Assembly: GCA_006386115.1 (NCBI GenBank)
Contig: VFIW01000021.1
Location: forward strand, 310,001 to 374,000
Origin: Globisporangium splendens
Lineage: Eukaryota > Oomycota > Peronosporomycetes > Pythiales > Pythiaceae
Direction of reading: 5' to 3'
DNA length: 64,000 nucleotides
Translations under genes and position numbers: made by a program
Shown here: one piece after another, positions 28,748 to 40,900 of the stretch
Layout: every line of letters starts with the position of its first letter
Position numbering within the stretch: the stretch's first letter is position 1
The notes under the pieces: model-generated
Databases searched by the model: none
Told to the model about the DNA's origin: nothing
What the model saw: the letters and a program-made list of their open reading frames with translations, nothing else

Positions 28748-29959
28748 ATGAGTACTGACGAAGAACCGATGATGAATCTCGAACCCGCGGAAACCGCGAG
28801 TGCGACGATCAACCGGGAGGATTACCTCCACTTGAGTGATCTCGAGTGGAGTGCCTTCCAACGGATGAGGACGATCATCGGCGAAAAGGCCGTGTTCGCC
28901 ATCCTTGCCACCCTGTCGCAGGACCAACATCGCCTCACGGCGATCGGGTTCCTGCAGAAGGAGGCAGAAGACCGTGGAAGAGAAGCAACCCGTGCAGCTC
29001 CTGCGCAGGTACAGTTCCCACGACAAAAGCCTGTGAGGCTTGAAGTCGCGAAGTGTGGCGGAGGAGACAATGAACCTCTCCTCCGATGGTTCGTCGAAAT
29101 CGATGCCGCCATTCGCTCCGGACAAATCTACGATCCGGAGCAACAGGTCGATTTCGCGATGTCCAAGCTCGCTGGGAGAGCCAAGAGCTGGGCACTTGGT
29201 CGCCGAATGGCCGACCATGGTTGTTTCTCCACACTTTCGGAGTTTAAAGGCGACATCCGTGCCGCCTTTGAGCCACCAAAGTCGGAATTCCGTACTCGCA
29301 CGGAATTTCTCGAAATCCGACAGGATAAACGCGATCTCCACGCGTATATCCAGCATGCTCGATACTTGGTATCAAGTATCGTGTCTGAGCCAATCGACAT
29401 GGCGACGAAAGTCGCCACGTTCATGAAAGGTTTGGTGGATGGTCCCGTCAAGAGCTACCTGTTCCGGGAATACCCGGAAACGCTAGAGCAAGCAATCGCT
29501 CTGGCGCTTCAGGAAGACTTTAGCGCGAAGCAAGCACGGCTTCACGCGTTCCCTTACCGCGCCGCGCACTTCCGGCACGCGAGACCTCCTCCACGTTACA
29601 GTGGATCCGAACCAATGGATCTCTCGTTGGTTCAAGCTTCGGCGGCTCCGAAGAGACCCGTCGACAAGCGCAAGCTGCGGTGCCACCGCTGCCCGAAACT
29701 GGGGCACTTTCAATACGAGTGCCGAGCGGCGCAGCCCGCTCCCCGCGTCCGAGACACACATCGGACGACTTCTTCGCGTCCAACGCGCGAAGAATCAAAA
29801 AACGTCAACCACCAGTATACGCGGGGCGCTCTACTGGCGAATATGCGTCTGGTGTGGTCGTGGTGCACGAGACGCAAGCCCCCAGCGTGCATGACGCGCG
29901 CTGCTGGACTACCGCGACTGCGGAGGAGCCGAGAGATCGGCTCATCCAACTTGAGATAA
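28748..29959 (+). CDS. gag: Element A Gag
   Basis: Open for about 400 codons from the ATG at 28748 (MSTDEEPMMNLEP); the codons above it start with GTG. The retrotransposon Gag core is clear: LRWFVEIDAAI, SKLAGRAKSWALG, FRTRTEFLEIRQDKRDLHAYIQHARYL, ATFMKGLVDGPVKSYLFREYP. A CCHC zinc knuckle (C-HR-C-PKLG-H-FQYE-C) lies near residue 310. Gag forms the virus-like particle and packages RNA. The frame stays open past the frameshift heptamer at 29797-29803. Confidence 0.92.
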   Translation: MSTDEEPMMNLEPAETASATINREDYLHLSDLEWSAFQRMRTIIGEKAVFAILATLSQDQHRLTAIGFLQKEAEDRGREATRAAPAQVQFPRQKPVRLEVAKCGGGDNEPLLRWFVEIDAAIRSGQIYDPEQQVDFAMSKLAGRAKSWALGRRMADHGCFSTLSEFKGDIRAAFEPPKSEFRTRTEFLEIRQDKRDLHAYIQHARYLVSSIVSEPIDMATKVATFMKGLVDGPVKSYLFREYPETLEQAIALALQEDFSAKQARLHAFPYRAAHFRHARPPPRYSGSEPMDLSLVQASAAPKRPVDKRKLRCHRCPKLGHFQYECRAAQPAPRVRDTHRTTSSRPTREESKNVNHQYTRGALLANMRLVWSWCTRRKPPACMTRAAGLPRLRRSREIGSSNLR

Positions 29960-32900
29960 CCGTAGAGGGATTTACGACCCCTCTGCGGGCACTGCTAGAC
30001 ACGGGTGCGTCGAACAACTTTGTTCGATCGCATGTAGCCCGTGCACTAGCGAGAGTAATTTCGGAGGAATCACGTTCCTCCGAGTCGAAGATCACCGTGC
30101 GGTTGGCAACAGGTGCCACCGTCACGACGGAGAAACACGTGACACGGCTTCGTGTCACGCATGATGGACGCCAAATGGAAGGAGACTTCATTTGGCTGGA
30201 TTTAGATGACAAGTTCGATGTCATCCTCGGAATGCCATGGCTGAAGAAGTATCAGCCGATCATCGATTGGAATCAACAATCGATCAGTTACCCCGCTATG
30301 AAGCGGAACAAGGCTAACCGCCCGTCGGCGCGCAACGCGCTGTCGGTTAACGAACATGATGCAAGGGTGTGCGATGGCCCCCTTAGCACGATGTTCGATG
30401 GAGAAGCCGCCCGAAAGTCTAAAGGACAGACTTCGGTTGCTCATCGCTCCGTACTGAAGAGCGATGACGAAGGAAAGGTACCGCCAATGGAGACCTCTGA
30501 TCAAGGCTCCTCGTGCGAAGTCATCAGTGTCATGGTCACTGATGAGGATGGATCTCATATTCATGAGATGGCGTTAGAAGACCCTCCGAGGGACGCTTCG
30601 GAAGTGGTAACGCTACCAGTCATGAGCCAGAAACGGTTCATGAAAGAACTGCATCGAGGCACCCTCGAGCAGATATGTTACATTGCTCCTCAGGAATCGA
30701 GCAATGCCGAGTCGGCAGTGCAGAGACACCCACTCGATGAATGTTTCCTTGCGTCGTCATCAGTGATGGACACTGATGTGCTCGACGAGACGACCAAAAA
30801 GGAACGATTTCAGGCTCAGGGATGGGAATCCCTGAAGGACAGTCCATTCTACGGACTATTGAAGGAGTACGAAGACGTATTCCCCGAAGAAGTTCCCAGT
30901 CGTCTTCCGACAGACAAAGGAGTTCGGCATGAGATTGATCTCAAGCCGGGAACAAAGTACTGCGTCACGAGGCAATGGCCACTGCCTCGAGAGCAAGTCA
31001 AGGTGATCGACGAGTTCTTTGAAGCTCGTCGTAAAGCGTGCCAAGTGCGCGAGTCGAATTCTCCGCACTGCAGCCCCACCTTCTGTGTGAAAAAGGCCAC
31101 AGGAGGTTGGAGGATCGTGCATGCGTTCAGCAAGTTGAATGCGGCAACAATCCCGGCGCAAACGCCGATACCTCGCAAAGATGTCATCATTGACGGCATG
31201 CAAGGTAGTACTATCTTTAGTACGATCGATTTGAGAGATGGGTTCTATCAAATCTTGATGCGTGAGAAGGATATCCCTCTCACGGCTGTCAGCACCCCGA
31301 GCGGGATGCTGTGGGAGTGGCTCGTAATGCCACAGGGGCTAGCAAATGCTCCCGCCACGTTCAATAGATGTGTCACGCAACTGCTACGTCCAGTGCGAGA
31401 CTTCGCACCAAGCTGTTTTGACGACGTGTTCATACACAGTCGTGCATCGGATGCTGCATCCGATGTGGAAGTGCACAAAGAGCACCTCCGACGGCTATTG
31501 GACTTGATGCGGAAGTACAAGCTGTACGCCAACATACAATAGTGTATGTTTGGTGTTGATGAGATCCCCGTTCTCGGTTGCTTTGTCGGCAAGAACGGAG
31601 TGCGTCCTGATCCCGAAAAGATCAAGGCGATCAACGACTGGCCTGTTCCAACAAGCCAAAAGGATCTTCGCAAGTTCCTCGGTCTTGCGACGTATCTCCA
31701 TAAGTACTCGCAGAACTATGCGGGTATCATCCGACCTCTTTCACCATTACTGAAGAAAGACGTCGACTGGAAGTGGTCCGACGAATGTCAAGATGCATTC
31801 GTCAAGGTGAAAAGCAGTCTCATGGAGGCTCCGGTTCTCGCGATCGCTGATCACGAGCGACCATTCTATGTGGTCTGTGATGCATCCGACTTTGCAATCG
31901 GATGCGCGCTCATGCAGCGCGACGATGCAGATCGAGAACGCGTGATCTGCTATCAATCGCGTCAGCTGAGCGCAATTATCCGGTTCATGACAAGGAGTTG
32001 CTTGCCATGAAGCACGCTCTTACGAAGTTCAGAGTGTATTTGCTCGGAAGTAAACGGTTCACCGTTTACACTGACCACGCTTCGCTGCGCGCCGCAGTGA
32101 AGTCGCCACATCTGTCGCAAAGAATGGCCCGATGGCTTTCTTTCTTTGCGGAGTACGAGTTTGACGTCGAGTACAAACCCGGACGATTCAATGTGATCGC
32201 GGATGCATTATCACGTCGCCCAGACTTTGAGTCGAAAGCAAACGACTCAAAGGAAGACCGTGTGATGGTAATCACACGGGAAAGCACGCCGACATCGTCG
32301 CTCCTCGACGATATCAAAAGAGCGTATGCGACAGATAGCGACATCAGTCGACTTGTTGCCCACTTGTCAGACCCGTCTGATAAGTCGCTCAAGGCGTTGG
32401 ATCCGGCTCAACGCGCTCGTCTACATCGTTGCGAGATGCGCAACGATGTTCTCTACTACCGTATAGATGACAGCGACGAGCCACGCGCTGTCGTTCCAAA
32501 CGATAGTGACCTTCGCAATCGTGTGCTCTTCGAGTACCACGATGCGCCTTTCCGCGGCCATCCACGACGCGAGAAAACGTATCTCGCGCTTTCCCGCGAC
32601 TTCTATTGGTCCCACCAATACAAGTGGGTCCGCAAATACGTACGCGCATGCGAGGTTTGCCAGTGCGTCAAGCCAGCACCGGTGACCAACGCACCGCTGC
32701 GATCTCTGCCAGTCCCGACGGACTGTTGGAAGTCAGTCTCGATGGACTTCATCTTCGGTCTTCCTGCTGACTCCAGCAAGAAGACTGGCATCCTCGTCAT
32801 CGTGGATCGCTTCAGTAAGATGGTCCATCTCAGTGCTGTCCCTGTTAGCGTCACCGCAAAGCAGACGGCGCAGATATTCCTGGATTCTGTGTTTAGGTTA

Positions 32901-34138
32901 CACGGAATGCCCACTGAAATCGTGTCGGACCGAGATCCACGATTCACAGTTGCCTTCTGGCAAGAGTTGTTCCGACTCTTGGGTACTCAGCTCAAGATGT
33001 CGACAGCTGATCATCCGCAGACAGATGGTCAGACCGAGCGTGTAAATCGCACGCTCGAGGATATTCTGCGCAGCTATGCGCATTCATTCACTCACTGGAG
33101 TGAATGTCTCCTCTCGCAGAGTTTGCAATCAACAACTCTGTGCATGTCTCAACCGGGCACACGCCATTCTACGTGAACGCCCTCAGGCACCCACGTGTTC
33201 CGTCCATCCTCGGTTGGATGTCCCCTCCGTCGGTGACATCTCCCTTGAGTGGGGGAGGAGTCCGCGAAGCAGCTGCTTCAGAACAAGCGAAGAGCGCGGA
33301 GATCTCGCACCATCATGGGCAGGCAACTGCTCATGCGGCGATCGTCGACAAAGACATCGCTACAATAGTGTTGCAGCGGCAAGCTGTCATCCGCTTCGTC
33401 CGCGATTCAATCGCCGACGCAGTGGATGGTCAGAAAGAACAAGCGGACAAGAGTGGCCACAAAAACACGAACGAGTTTCAACGAAATTCGTTTGTTTTAT
33501 TATCGACTGCTAACCTACCTAACAGAGTGGTGAGCAGTGACAGCAACAAGTTGCTGCCAAGATACATTGGCCCTTTCAAGGTCCTTGAAAGGATTGGGGA
33601 CGCATACACGTTGGAGCTTCCTCCGACTATGCGTCTACACCCGACGTTCTACGTCGGGCGTCTCAAAGCGTATCATCGCCACGATGACTCGTTGGTCTCT
33701 TCCTCTTCAGGAGACCGTGGTCGCGAAGGATCCCAAGCACAAGCTTGTGATCAGCCTCGAGCCTCGAAAGACTCCCCTCGAGTCGCTCGTGCTTCGCGAT
33801 CATCTCGCTTAGCTCGGCCCGAAGTCGGAGAACCTCGTTCTCCCGCTCAGCGTACTTCAGCCGATCAAGAAGACGCTGATCACTCTGAGGATGCGCCTCA
33901 GAGTCACGAGCAGATCTTTCCTCCTCCAGCTCCTCCGTTGCGAGACTCCGAGGGGAACCAACGCTGGATCGTGGAGAAGATACTTGCTCATCGCGATCGA
34001 TCGTCGCGAGGGAAGAAGGAGCGCGTCTATCGCGTTCGTTGGCTTGGTTACCCGCCAGATCGAGATACCTGGGAACCGGCTGCGATGCTCCAAGCCGATG
34101 TTCCTGGCTTGGTGCAGCAGTACGAGAGTCGACGCTAA
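29680..34138 (+). pseudogene. pol: Element A Pol (protease, RT, RNase H, integrase, chromodomain), broken
   Basis: Protease LLDTGASNNFV near 29993; RT with KATGGWRIVHAF, FSTIDLRDGFYQI, MPQGLANAPATF and the catalytic segment CFDD, where the family has YFDD; RNase H DASDFAIGCAL; integrase with the HHCC finger (YHDAPFRGH ... CEVCQCVK), SMDF, SDRDPRF and TDGQTERVNRTLED; chromodomain WIVEKILAHRD ... YRVRWLGYPPDRDTWEP to the stop at 34138. Breaks: TAG at 31540-31542, a frameshift at about 31960 before NYPVHDKE, and a one-base shift at about 33105. The true N-terminus follows the slippery site at 29797. Confidence 0.9.
29797..29803 (+). promoter_or_regulatory. -1 ribosomal frameshift heptamer, element A
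   Basis: A AAA AAC, with the Gag codons read TCA AAA AAC. Slipping back one base gives AAA AAA CGT and enters the pol frame (RIKKRQPPVYAG). The phase is exactly that of the X-XXY-YYZ rule. Confidence 0.75.
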
Positions 34139-35123
34139 TCGACTCTCGCTTCCACAACTCGCGGATTCGATCTTGCAATCCGCGAGGAAGCATCACGCCG
34201 TTGTAACCACGAAGGTGCTCCTCAGCCAACTGAGGATCATCGCTGGTGCAGATGCGGCAACCCCTCGGTGTGGTCTTGACTCCACACGGAACCCCAAGAT
34301 CCACGCATTCCTCGTGGATCGCCAACAACTTTCCAACGGCATTGTGCCGGAGGAACTTATCCCGATTATCTCGCAATCGAGAGATACACTTCGCAGCGTC
34401 TTCGTTGAAATTCACAACGAAGGCACCCCACGCTTGCGAAAGGAACAGCGCTTGTTTCTCAGCGCTGTGAGACTTCTTTGACTTCGATCGACCATCGAAG
34501 TACCGCATCGAATGGAAAAGGTCGATGTAAAACTCCTCGCGCGCCTTGGGATGGAAGTTCTGTCGAAGGACGAAGTCATCGTCCTTGATGGTACTAACAT
34601 CGTACAGCGCGTGAGTGCCCGCACGCTGGGTGCCACGATGCGCACGAACCCAATTGGGTTTGGGCGCCCATAAGTGACTCCAGCTAGAAGGGACGAAATC
34701 CATCCCTTCAGAAGGACCCGTCACCGGATCCTTCTCCTCCGCCGGAAAGGCAAGATGGCGTGGCAACTCGCTATTCCCCCGATGACGCAGTAACCTGCGC
34801 ATCAGATTCGGATTCCACATCGAAGAGCAAGTCCTCGAGTGGATCAACAGCTTCCAGTTCACAATTGGACGCGTCCAGCGAGAGAAGGATATTTCTCGCT
34901 GCATTCACCAGGTCGCGATCAGCTGACGCTAATCCTTCCCGACCGAGATTTTCCATCGTGTTGGCAGATGCCGCGCTTTCCGACGCTCCGACGTCGGAAA
35001 TGGCAACCACCACGGTGGATCCGCTCGTTTCTCCGTGAGGAGATCCCTCCTCACGACGCTTCTTCCGCGTAGGCTCATTCAAGAGGGCCGCGGACGACGA
35101 ACGTTTCGCTTCGTTTCGTTTGA
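33663..35123 (-). pseudogene. Antisense ORF of element A (aORF-A), main part
   Basis: Read on the minus strand. The start lies at 43801 on the far side of element C; the frame enters here at 35123 in phase, passes NEPTRKKRREEG, runs open to a stop at 34771, and continues in a second frame (34904-33663), so one indel lies around 34771-34900. The second frame holds HALYDVSTIKDDD, EEFYIDLFHSM, AWGAFVVNFNEDA, a Cys-rich patch (CGVKTTPRGCRIC), and a C-terminal coiled coil (LDRLKYAERENEVLRL, ENEVLRLRAELSEMI) ending in LLKRKRP. Only 33663-34138 overlaps pol; the rest is free of sense coding. The motif shared with aORF-B and aORF-D is in the non-overlapping part. Confidence 0.72.
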
Positions 35124-35128
35124 GATTC

Positions 35129-35662
35129 TGTAACCGGACACTTCCGAGTTACGCAGCACGGTACGTGTGTGAGGAAGCGTATTCAACGCTTCTCTCAAGG
35201 ACTCTGTTCCGAGAGAGGTGGCCTGCTTCCTGCAGTGCAACAATCGGTTACCTATAGGTCTCTATAGAGTAACCGTCGATAACCAAAGACTCAGTTAACG
35301 ATAAAAATGGAACTGTTTATTTGTTGGAGGTTGCCCTCTGTAGGACAACCTGGATTATCTTTATGTAACTATGAACAATAGCAATCTCAAGTGTAATTAC
35401 TCCCCATGGGGAAATGAGTGGCTATGAAAGACTAACGCTAGTTGTCTTATGTGATTGGATGAAATGCATGTTCAATTATGTCCAATCGGAGGCGCCGTCA
35501 TTCAGACTGGCTGCCGGCTCCACCGTGAAGGTTCGAGCAAGTACGACGAACCTCATGGTTCGGTCTTAAACTTGTTGCGCGTACTCTACGTACCGCAAGG
35601 TTCGTTTTGGTTGTGTGGCACAACACAAGTGCGTAACCATGTTACAGTGTAACCCCGTTACA
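35129..35662 (-). repeat. Element C 3' LTR
   Basis: 534 bp, TGTAACCGG...CCCGTTACA on the plus strand (the element reads the other way). The same length as the solo copy at 46980-47513. Confidence 0.93.
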
Positions 35663-35832
35663 CCACCCCCCACTTAAAGTGCGAAACACTCGAAGGGTCG
35701 GTGTGAGAAAGTGTGGTGGTCACGCTACGACTCACGAAGTCGTGGTCAGAATTTATCGTGAGAGGCACAGCGAACACGCGTGCAAAGCTCTCCGAGAATC
35801 GTCGTAAAATCACAAGTGTGGACGCACACGTG

Positions 35833-37367
35833 ATGGCGACGAACAAATCGGTGCGCGAGAAGATCGCCCGATGCGCGAGCGGCCCTGCAGAAGGACTCGT
35901 TCAAAGATTGCAAAAGCTCGACGCTGAAAAGCGCGAGACGGCGAGCGCAAAACAACGCGCTGCCGCTGCGACCACGACTGCCACAGTAGACGTGGGCATG
36001 AGCGACGTCGAGTCGACTCAACCGAAGGCTGCTCCTGACTGTGTCAGTGAGCTACAATTTGGCGACCTCCCTGCCATCATGCCGATGAGCAGGACAAGCG
36101 ACGCCGAAGAAGACACGGCAGTCGACTACCAAGAGTACTCCCCGAAGAAGGGGAGGAAGGGGAAGACATCACAGTGAAGCTCGGCTCCATCGGCGAGTGG
36201 GTCGAGTACGAGGAGTTGCATTACGGGAGCGGTAGCCCCGAACTGCACGAGTTGGAACGGAATCCCTCGGCAGACGTCTCGATTTATCGGACGGATGAAG
36301 AAAATGACGTCGCAAAGACTGTCAAAGAAAGAGGGAAGGAGGAGGTCATCATTACCAATAATGAGACCGGACTGGAACCACCGCGAAAAGGTTCCGTCCA
36401 TTATTCGCTTCCCATTATGCCGCCGCCAAGTGAATGGCCGACAGCAAAAACCCCGGCAAATTTACTTGCACAGGCGCGGGTTCCACTCGAGAGGTATGAC
36501 TCCGAGTTCGCACGATGGCGCGAAGCCGATCTGCGAGGACGTGATGGGGCACTACGCGTGCACCCGATCCCGGTTATCCTTTACAAAGGTGAGACCGAGG
36601 ATCAATATGAAACCGCGTTCTTGGCATCAAGAACCGGTGTGAAACGCTTTGGCACTGCGCGTATATTGGCCACCGATCCTGGGGCACAACGTAGCCAGCG
36701 CATGCAATTCGCTGTGCAGCGCGTACAAAAGTACCGCGAAGCGATCAAGACTGTTGACCGTGCTCGTTCGAGTCACGTCGTTAACAAGCGGCAGATGGAC
36801 GAGTCCCACTCGCCACCAACGCACGCTCAAAAGCGGCGACCAAATCGGGAACGTCCTCGGGGAGGCGCTCAGCAGGCTCCCACGAGCTCTGCGACACATC
36901 GTACCCACGCCACTTCACAAGGTAGTGGGTGTTCCCCTTACGCCGCTGCACACGCAGCAGGCGCTAAACATGGTAGTGGCGCTGTCCCTGCTTGTCAATC
37001 AGCGGGACAGGTGGCGCCCTACTTCGCTTCAGCATCGGTGGTTGCACCAGATGCGATGATTCAGATGGTTCGCGCGAACGCATCGTCTTTGGGGGCGCTA
37101 CAGCAAGCCGTCCGTACCCTTCGCCAGCAATATCTGGACGAGACCTCGCTGTTGAAGCAGAGGGTGACGGCGCTTGAGACGGAGCTGAAGGAAGCTCGTC
37201 AGATGCTGGAGGAGTACCATGTCCGCGGGAAGAACTTCCACGCGAGGTACGCTCCGCGAGTGAAGACGCTTTTGGAGAGGCACAACGCGCTCGTGTCTCG
37301 ATGGGCGGCGTCTGAGCCCCCTGATGAGACCGACGTGCTCCCGCACTGGGATAAGAATCCGCAGTAA
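35833..37367 (+). pseudogene. Antisense ORF of element C (aORF-C), one frameshift
   Basis: Starts MATNKSVREKIARC at 35833, 170 nt inside the 3' LTR, opposite to the element. The first frame is open to 36177; near CCCCGAAGAAGGGG (about 36138) a one-base shift enters the second frame, which continues as an acidic EEGEEGED stretch and then VKLGSIGEWVEYEE, open to 37367. The total is about 510 residues. It contains PIMPPPSEWP, DGALRVHPIPVILY, a basic KRRPNRERP patch near the middle, and a C-terminal coiled coil (LLKQRVTALETELKEARQML). Only 36964-37367 overlaps pol. I see no clear sequence match to the A or B/D antisense proteins beyond position, size, phase and coiled-coil end. No known family is recognised. 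Confidence 0.68.
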
Positions 37368-37851
37368 CGTCATGGTAGCGTTTCAGCAAACCCACGTAGA
37401 ACACGGGGTGCGTTGCCATTCGCGTTGGGAGATCGAGCTTGTAATTCAAGTCTCCAATCTTCTCCACAACAGTGTATGGCTCGATGAATCGTGGCAACAA
37501 CTTACTCCCGCTGGGGAGCGTTGTGACTGCATCGTTTGGTAGGTTTTTAATGCTTAAAAGCACTTTATCACCCACACAAAGCGTTTGTTTGTTCTTTCTA
37601 CCCGATTTATCGGCGTAGAGCTTTTGCTTGTCTTGCGCAGCAGCTAGTTGGTCGCGCACGCGACGCAACAATGCTGCGCGCTCATCGACAAATTGCCGCG
37701 ACGGCTTTGTCTTGCTTTGTCGTTGCTCTCGCAGCGCGTGCTGCAGAGAGATCTATTTCTGCGCTGGTGTGTGACACCGCGCGTCCTTCCATTCGTGGCT
37801 GACGCTCGCACGAGCAGTCGCCTGATTCCGCCTGAGACTGGCTATTTTTAG

Positions 37852-37972
37852 CACGAGTACCATAACTCGGTACCGTGGAAGAGCCATCTATAGGGACACG
37901 AGTACCGTAACTCGGTACCGTGGGTGATCCATCTTTAGGGACACGAGTACCGTAACTCAGTACCGTGCCCGA
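37852..37972 (-). repeat. 45-bp in-frame tandem repeat in element C pol
   Basis: About 2.6 copies of a 45-bp unit containing GACACGAGTACCGTAACTC and GGTACCGTG. Each unit encodes 15 residues with the core SYGTRVP and DGS-TVP, in frame with pol between integrase and its C-terminal part. Confidence 0.85.
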
Positions 37973-40900
37973 GATGTCAATACTCTGCGTGCTGTCCGGT
38001 AAGACCGTGACAGATTCGGAACGCGATCGCACAGGCGGCGCATCGCGCGCGTCCACGTTAGCGGTCGACGCCACGTCCGGTGACGGAGATCGCGCGCTCG
38101 CATCGAGCGCAGCGAGTTGCCCTCCCACCGCAGAACGTTCGACACCCTCGAACAGAGTGGCGGGTACGCGCGGGTGCCGCAGCGAGTTAAAATAGAACGG
38201 AGTCACGGCCGTAGAGGCGTGCTCGCTGCTATTTATAGCAAACTCGGCGTACGGCAGCCAGCGGCTCCAGTCGCGGGGATGGTCGACAGCGATGCTGCGA
38301 AGAATATCCTCGACGACACGGTTCACGCGCTCAGTTTGCCCGTCTGTCTCGGGGTGATCGGCAGTGGACAACGCCAGATCTGTGCCGAGCAGGCGAAAGA
38401 GTTCGCGCCAAAAGGCAGCGGTAAAACGCGGGTCCCGGTCTGATACAATAGACTCGGGCAAGCCGTGATAGCGGAACACGTGCTCTAAAAATAGGCACGC
38501 CGTCTCTTGCGCAGTGACATGCTTGCGCACGGGTGCAACATGCACCATTTTGCTCAGTCGATCGACGAACACGACGACGCCTGTGTTGCGCGCCTTGTCT
38601 TCCGGGAAACCGAAGACGAAATCCATGCTGACCGACTTCCAGTAGTCTTGCGGAATCGGCAGCGGATGCAGCGGCGCTTTGTTCTTGCCCGCAGGCTTCA
38701 CGCGCTGGCACTGTTCGCATGAGCGTACATAATTGGCCACCCATTTGTACTGGTGTGGCCACCAAAACACATTAGACACTTGCAAGAAGGTCTTTTCACG
38801 TCCGAGATGCCCACTCGCTGGTGCATCGTGAAACTCATGCAGGATCGAAAGTTTCAGATCCTGGTCATGCGGTACATACACACGTGGGTAATCGAAGTTG
38901 GACAGTCGATGCCACAACAACCCGTCGTGGTAACTAAACCGAGCAAGCTTTGACTCGAGTTTGGCAGGCAATGACTCTTTGGACGAGCCGTCAAAGTGAG
39001 CAATCAACAAGCGACATTCATCGTCCTTTGGATAAAGCGACTGAATGTTGTCCTTGAGCTTTGTTTGCACTCGACTGATGCTCAGATGCATGAGATCAGG
39101 AGTGCGCTCCAAACACAGGGCGTCAGAGCTGTCGTCAACGCTCGACTCGTAATCTGGACGGCGCGAGAGCGCGTCCGCCAGAACATTTTCCTTTCCCGGC
39201 TTGTATTCGACCCGAAAGTTGAACTCGGAGAAGAAAGCAAGCCATCGCGCCATTCGCTGCGATAAATGGGGGGAATTAATCGCGGTCCGCAAGGACGCGT
39301 GATCCGTGTACACAACGAACAGTGTCGCACCCAAAAGGTGGACCCTGAACTTCAAGAGGGCGTACTTGATCGCAAGCAGCTCCTTGTCGTGCACAGGATA
39401 ATTCTTTTCAGCTGCTCTAAGCAGTCTGCTTTGGTATGATACGACGCGCTCATGGCCGTCATCATCCTTCTGCATCAGTGCACAGCCGATTGCAAAATCG
39501 CTGGCATCGCACACGACACTGAAGGCTTTCGTGTGGTCCGGCAACGCCAGGACAGGAGCGCGAACTAGTGACTCCTTCACGTCAATGAATGCATTCATGA
39601 CATCATTTGTCCAGTCCCACTCGACATCCTTTTTCAAGAGATGCGTGAGCGGACGGACTCTTGCCGCATAGTTGTGGCTGTACTTGTGCAAGTAATTTGC
39701 CAAGCCACTTGCGCAAGTCCTTGACATTCTTTGGGATCGGCCAGTCGGCGATCGCCTTGATCTTCTCTGGGTCCGCGCGGACGCCAGCTTTGCCAACATA
39801 GCAGCCCAGGATCGGTATCTCTGAGGCGCCAAAGATGCATTTCTTCAGGTTGCGATACAGACTGTTGTCTCGTAAGCACTGCAACACTGAGCGCAAATGT
39901 CTCTTGTGCACGTCAACGGCACTGAGACCTCCTTCGGCACGACTGTGCACGAAGATGTCATCGAAATAGCTCGGTGCATACGCACGATGAGGACGCAGAA
40001 GATGCGTTACCAGACGGTTGAACGTCGCTGGTGCATTCTTCAAACCTTGCGGCATAACGAGCCACTCCCACAGCATCCCGCTGGGTGTGCTTACTGCCGT
40101 CAAGGGAACGTCGCTCTCTCGCATGAGGATCTGATAGAACCCATCCATCAGATCCAGTGCGGAGAACACTGTCGAGCCGCCCATGGAGTCGATCAAGACA
40201 TCCTTCCTTGGGATCGGCGTTTGTGCCGGAATGGTGGCGGCGTTCAGCTTGTTGAAAGCGTGAACAATGCGCCATCCACCAGTCGCTTTCCGCACACAAA
40301 ACGTGGGTGAGCTGTGTGGAGACTTGCTTTCTCTCACATGACCGGCGAGGGCACGTTTCGCGAAGAACTCGTCGATTGCCTCAACCTGCTCGCGGGGCAG
40401 CGGCCATTGTCTGGTCACGCAATATTTGCTCCCGGGCTCGAGGTCAATCTCGTGCCGTACGCCACGATCAATGGGCAGGGCACTTGGCACTTTGTCGGGA
40501 AACACATCTTTGAACTCCCACAATAAGTCAAAGTATGGACTGCCTTTCACGGTGTCCCAATCCTGAGCAGCAAACCGTTTCTGTTTGTCTGACTCCAAAA
40601 CACTCTCATCCGCAGTGGACGAGGTGCACAGTTCGCCACGCGGAAACGCGGTGGGAACGACGATCTCGCGGATCTGATCACGCTCTAGATCCGTAAGAAA
40701 GAGCTCATAGCTCATTTCTTCGAGGGATACAATCGCCTCAACGGTACTCGGCAGCTCATGGAGCGCCGCAAATTCAGCGAAGAACACTTCGTCTGATGCG
40801 TTTGCTTCCGGACTGCGCTTCGCGCGTCTGAGCGCCACGTCAACGTGAGCGCGATCTATCGACGGATCCGAGGTCCTGTCGAGGGCGCGCAGCGAAGTTG

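Noticed and set aside
28742..29356. 204-codon minus frame opposite element A gag
   Set aside because: It lies entirely within gag, has no equivalent in B, C or D, and is not near the 3' LTR, so it is not counted as an antisense gene.
33076..33513. 145-codon plus frame in element A
   Set aside because: An out-of-frame shadow created by the frameshift at about 33105.
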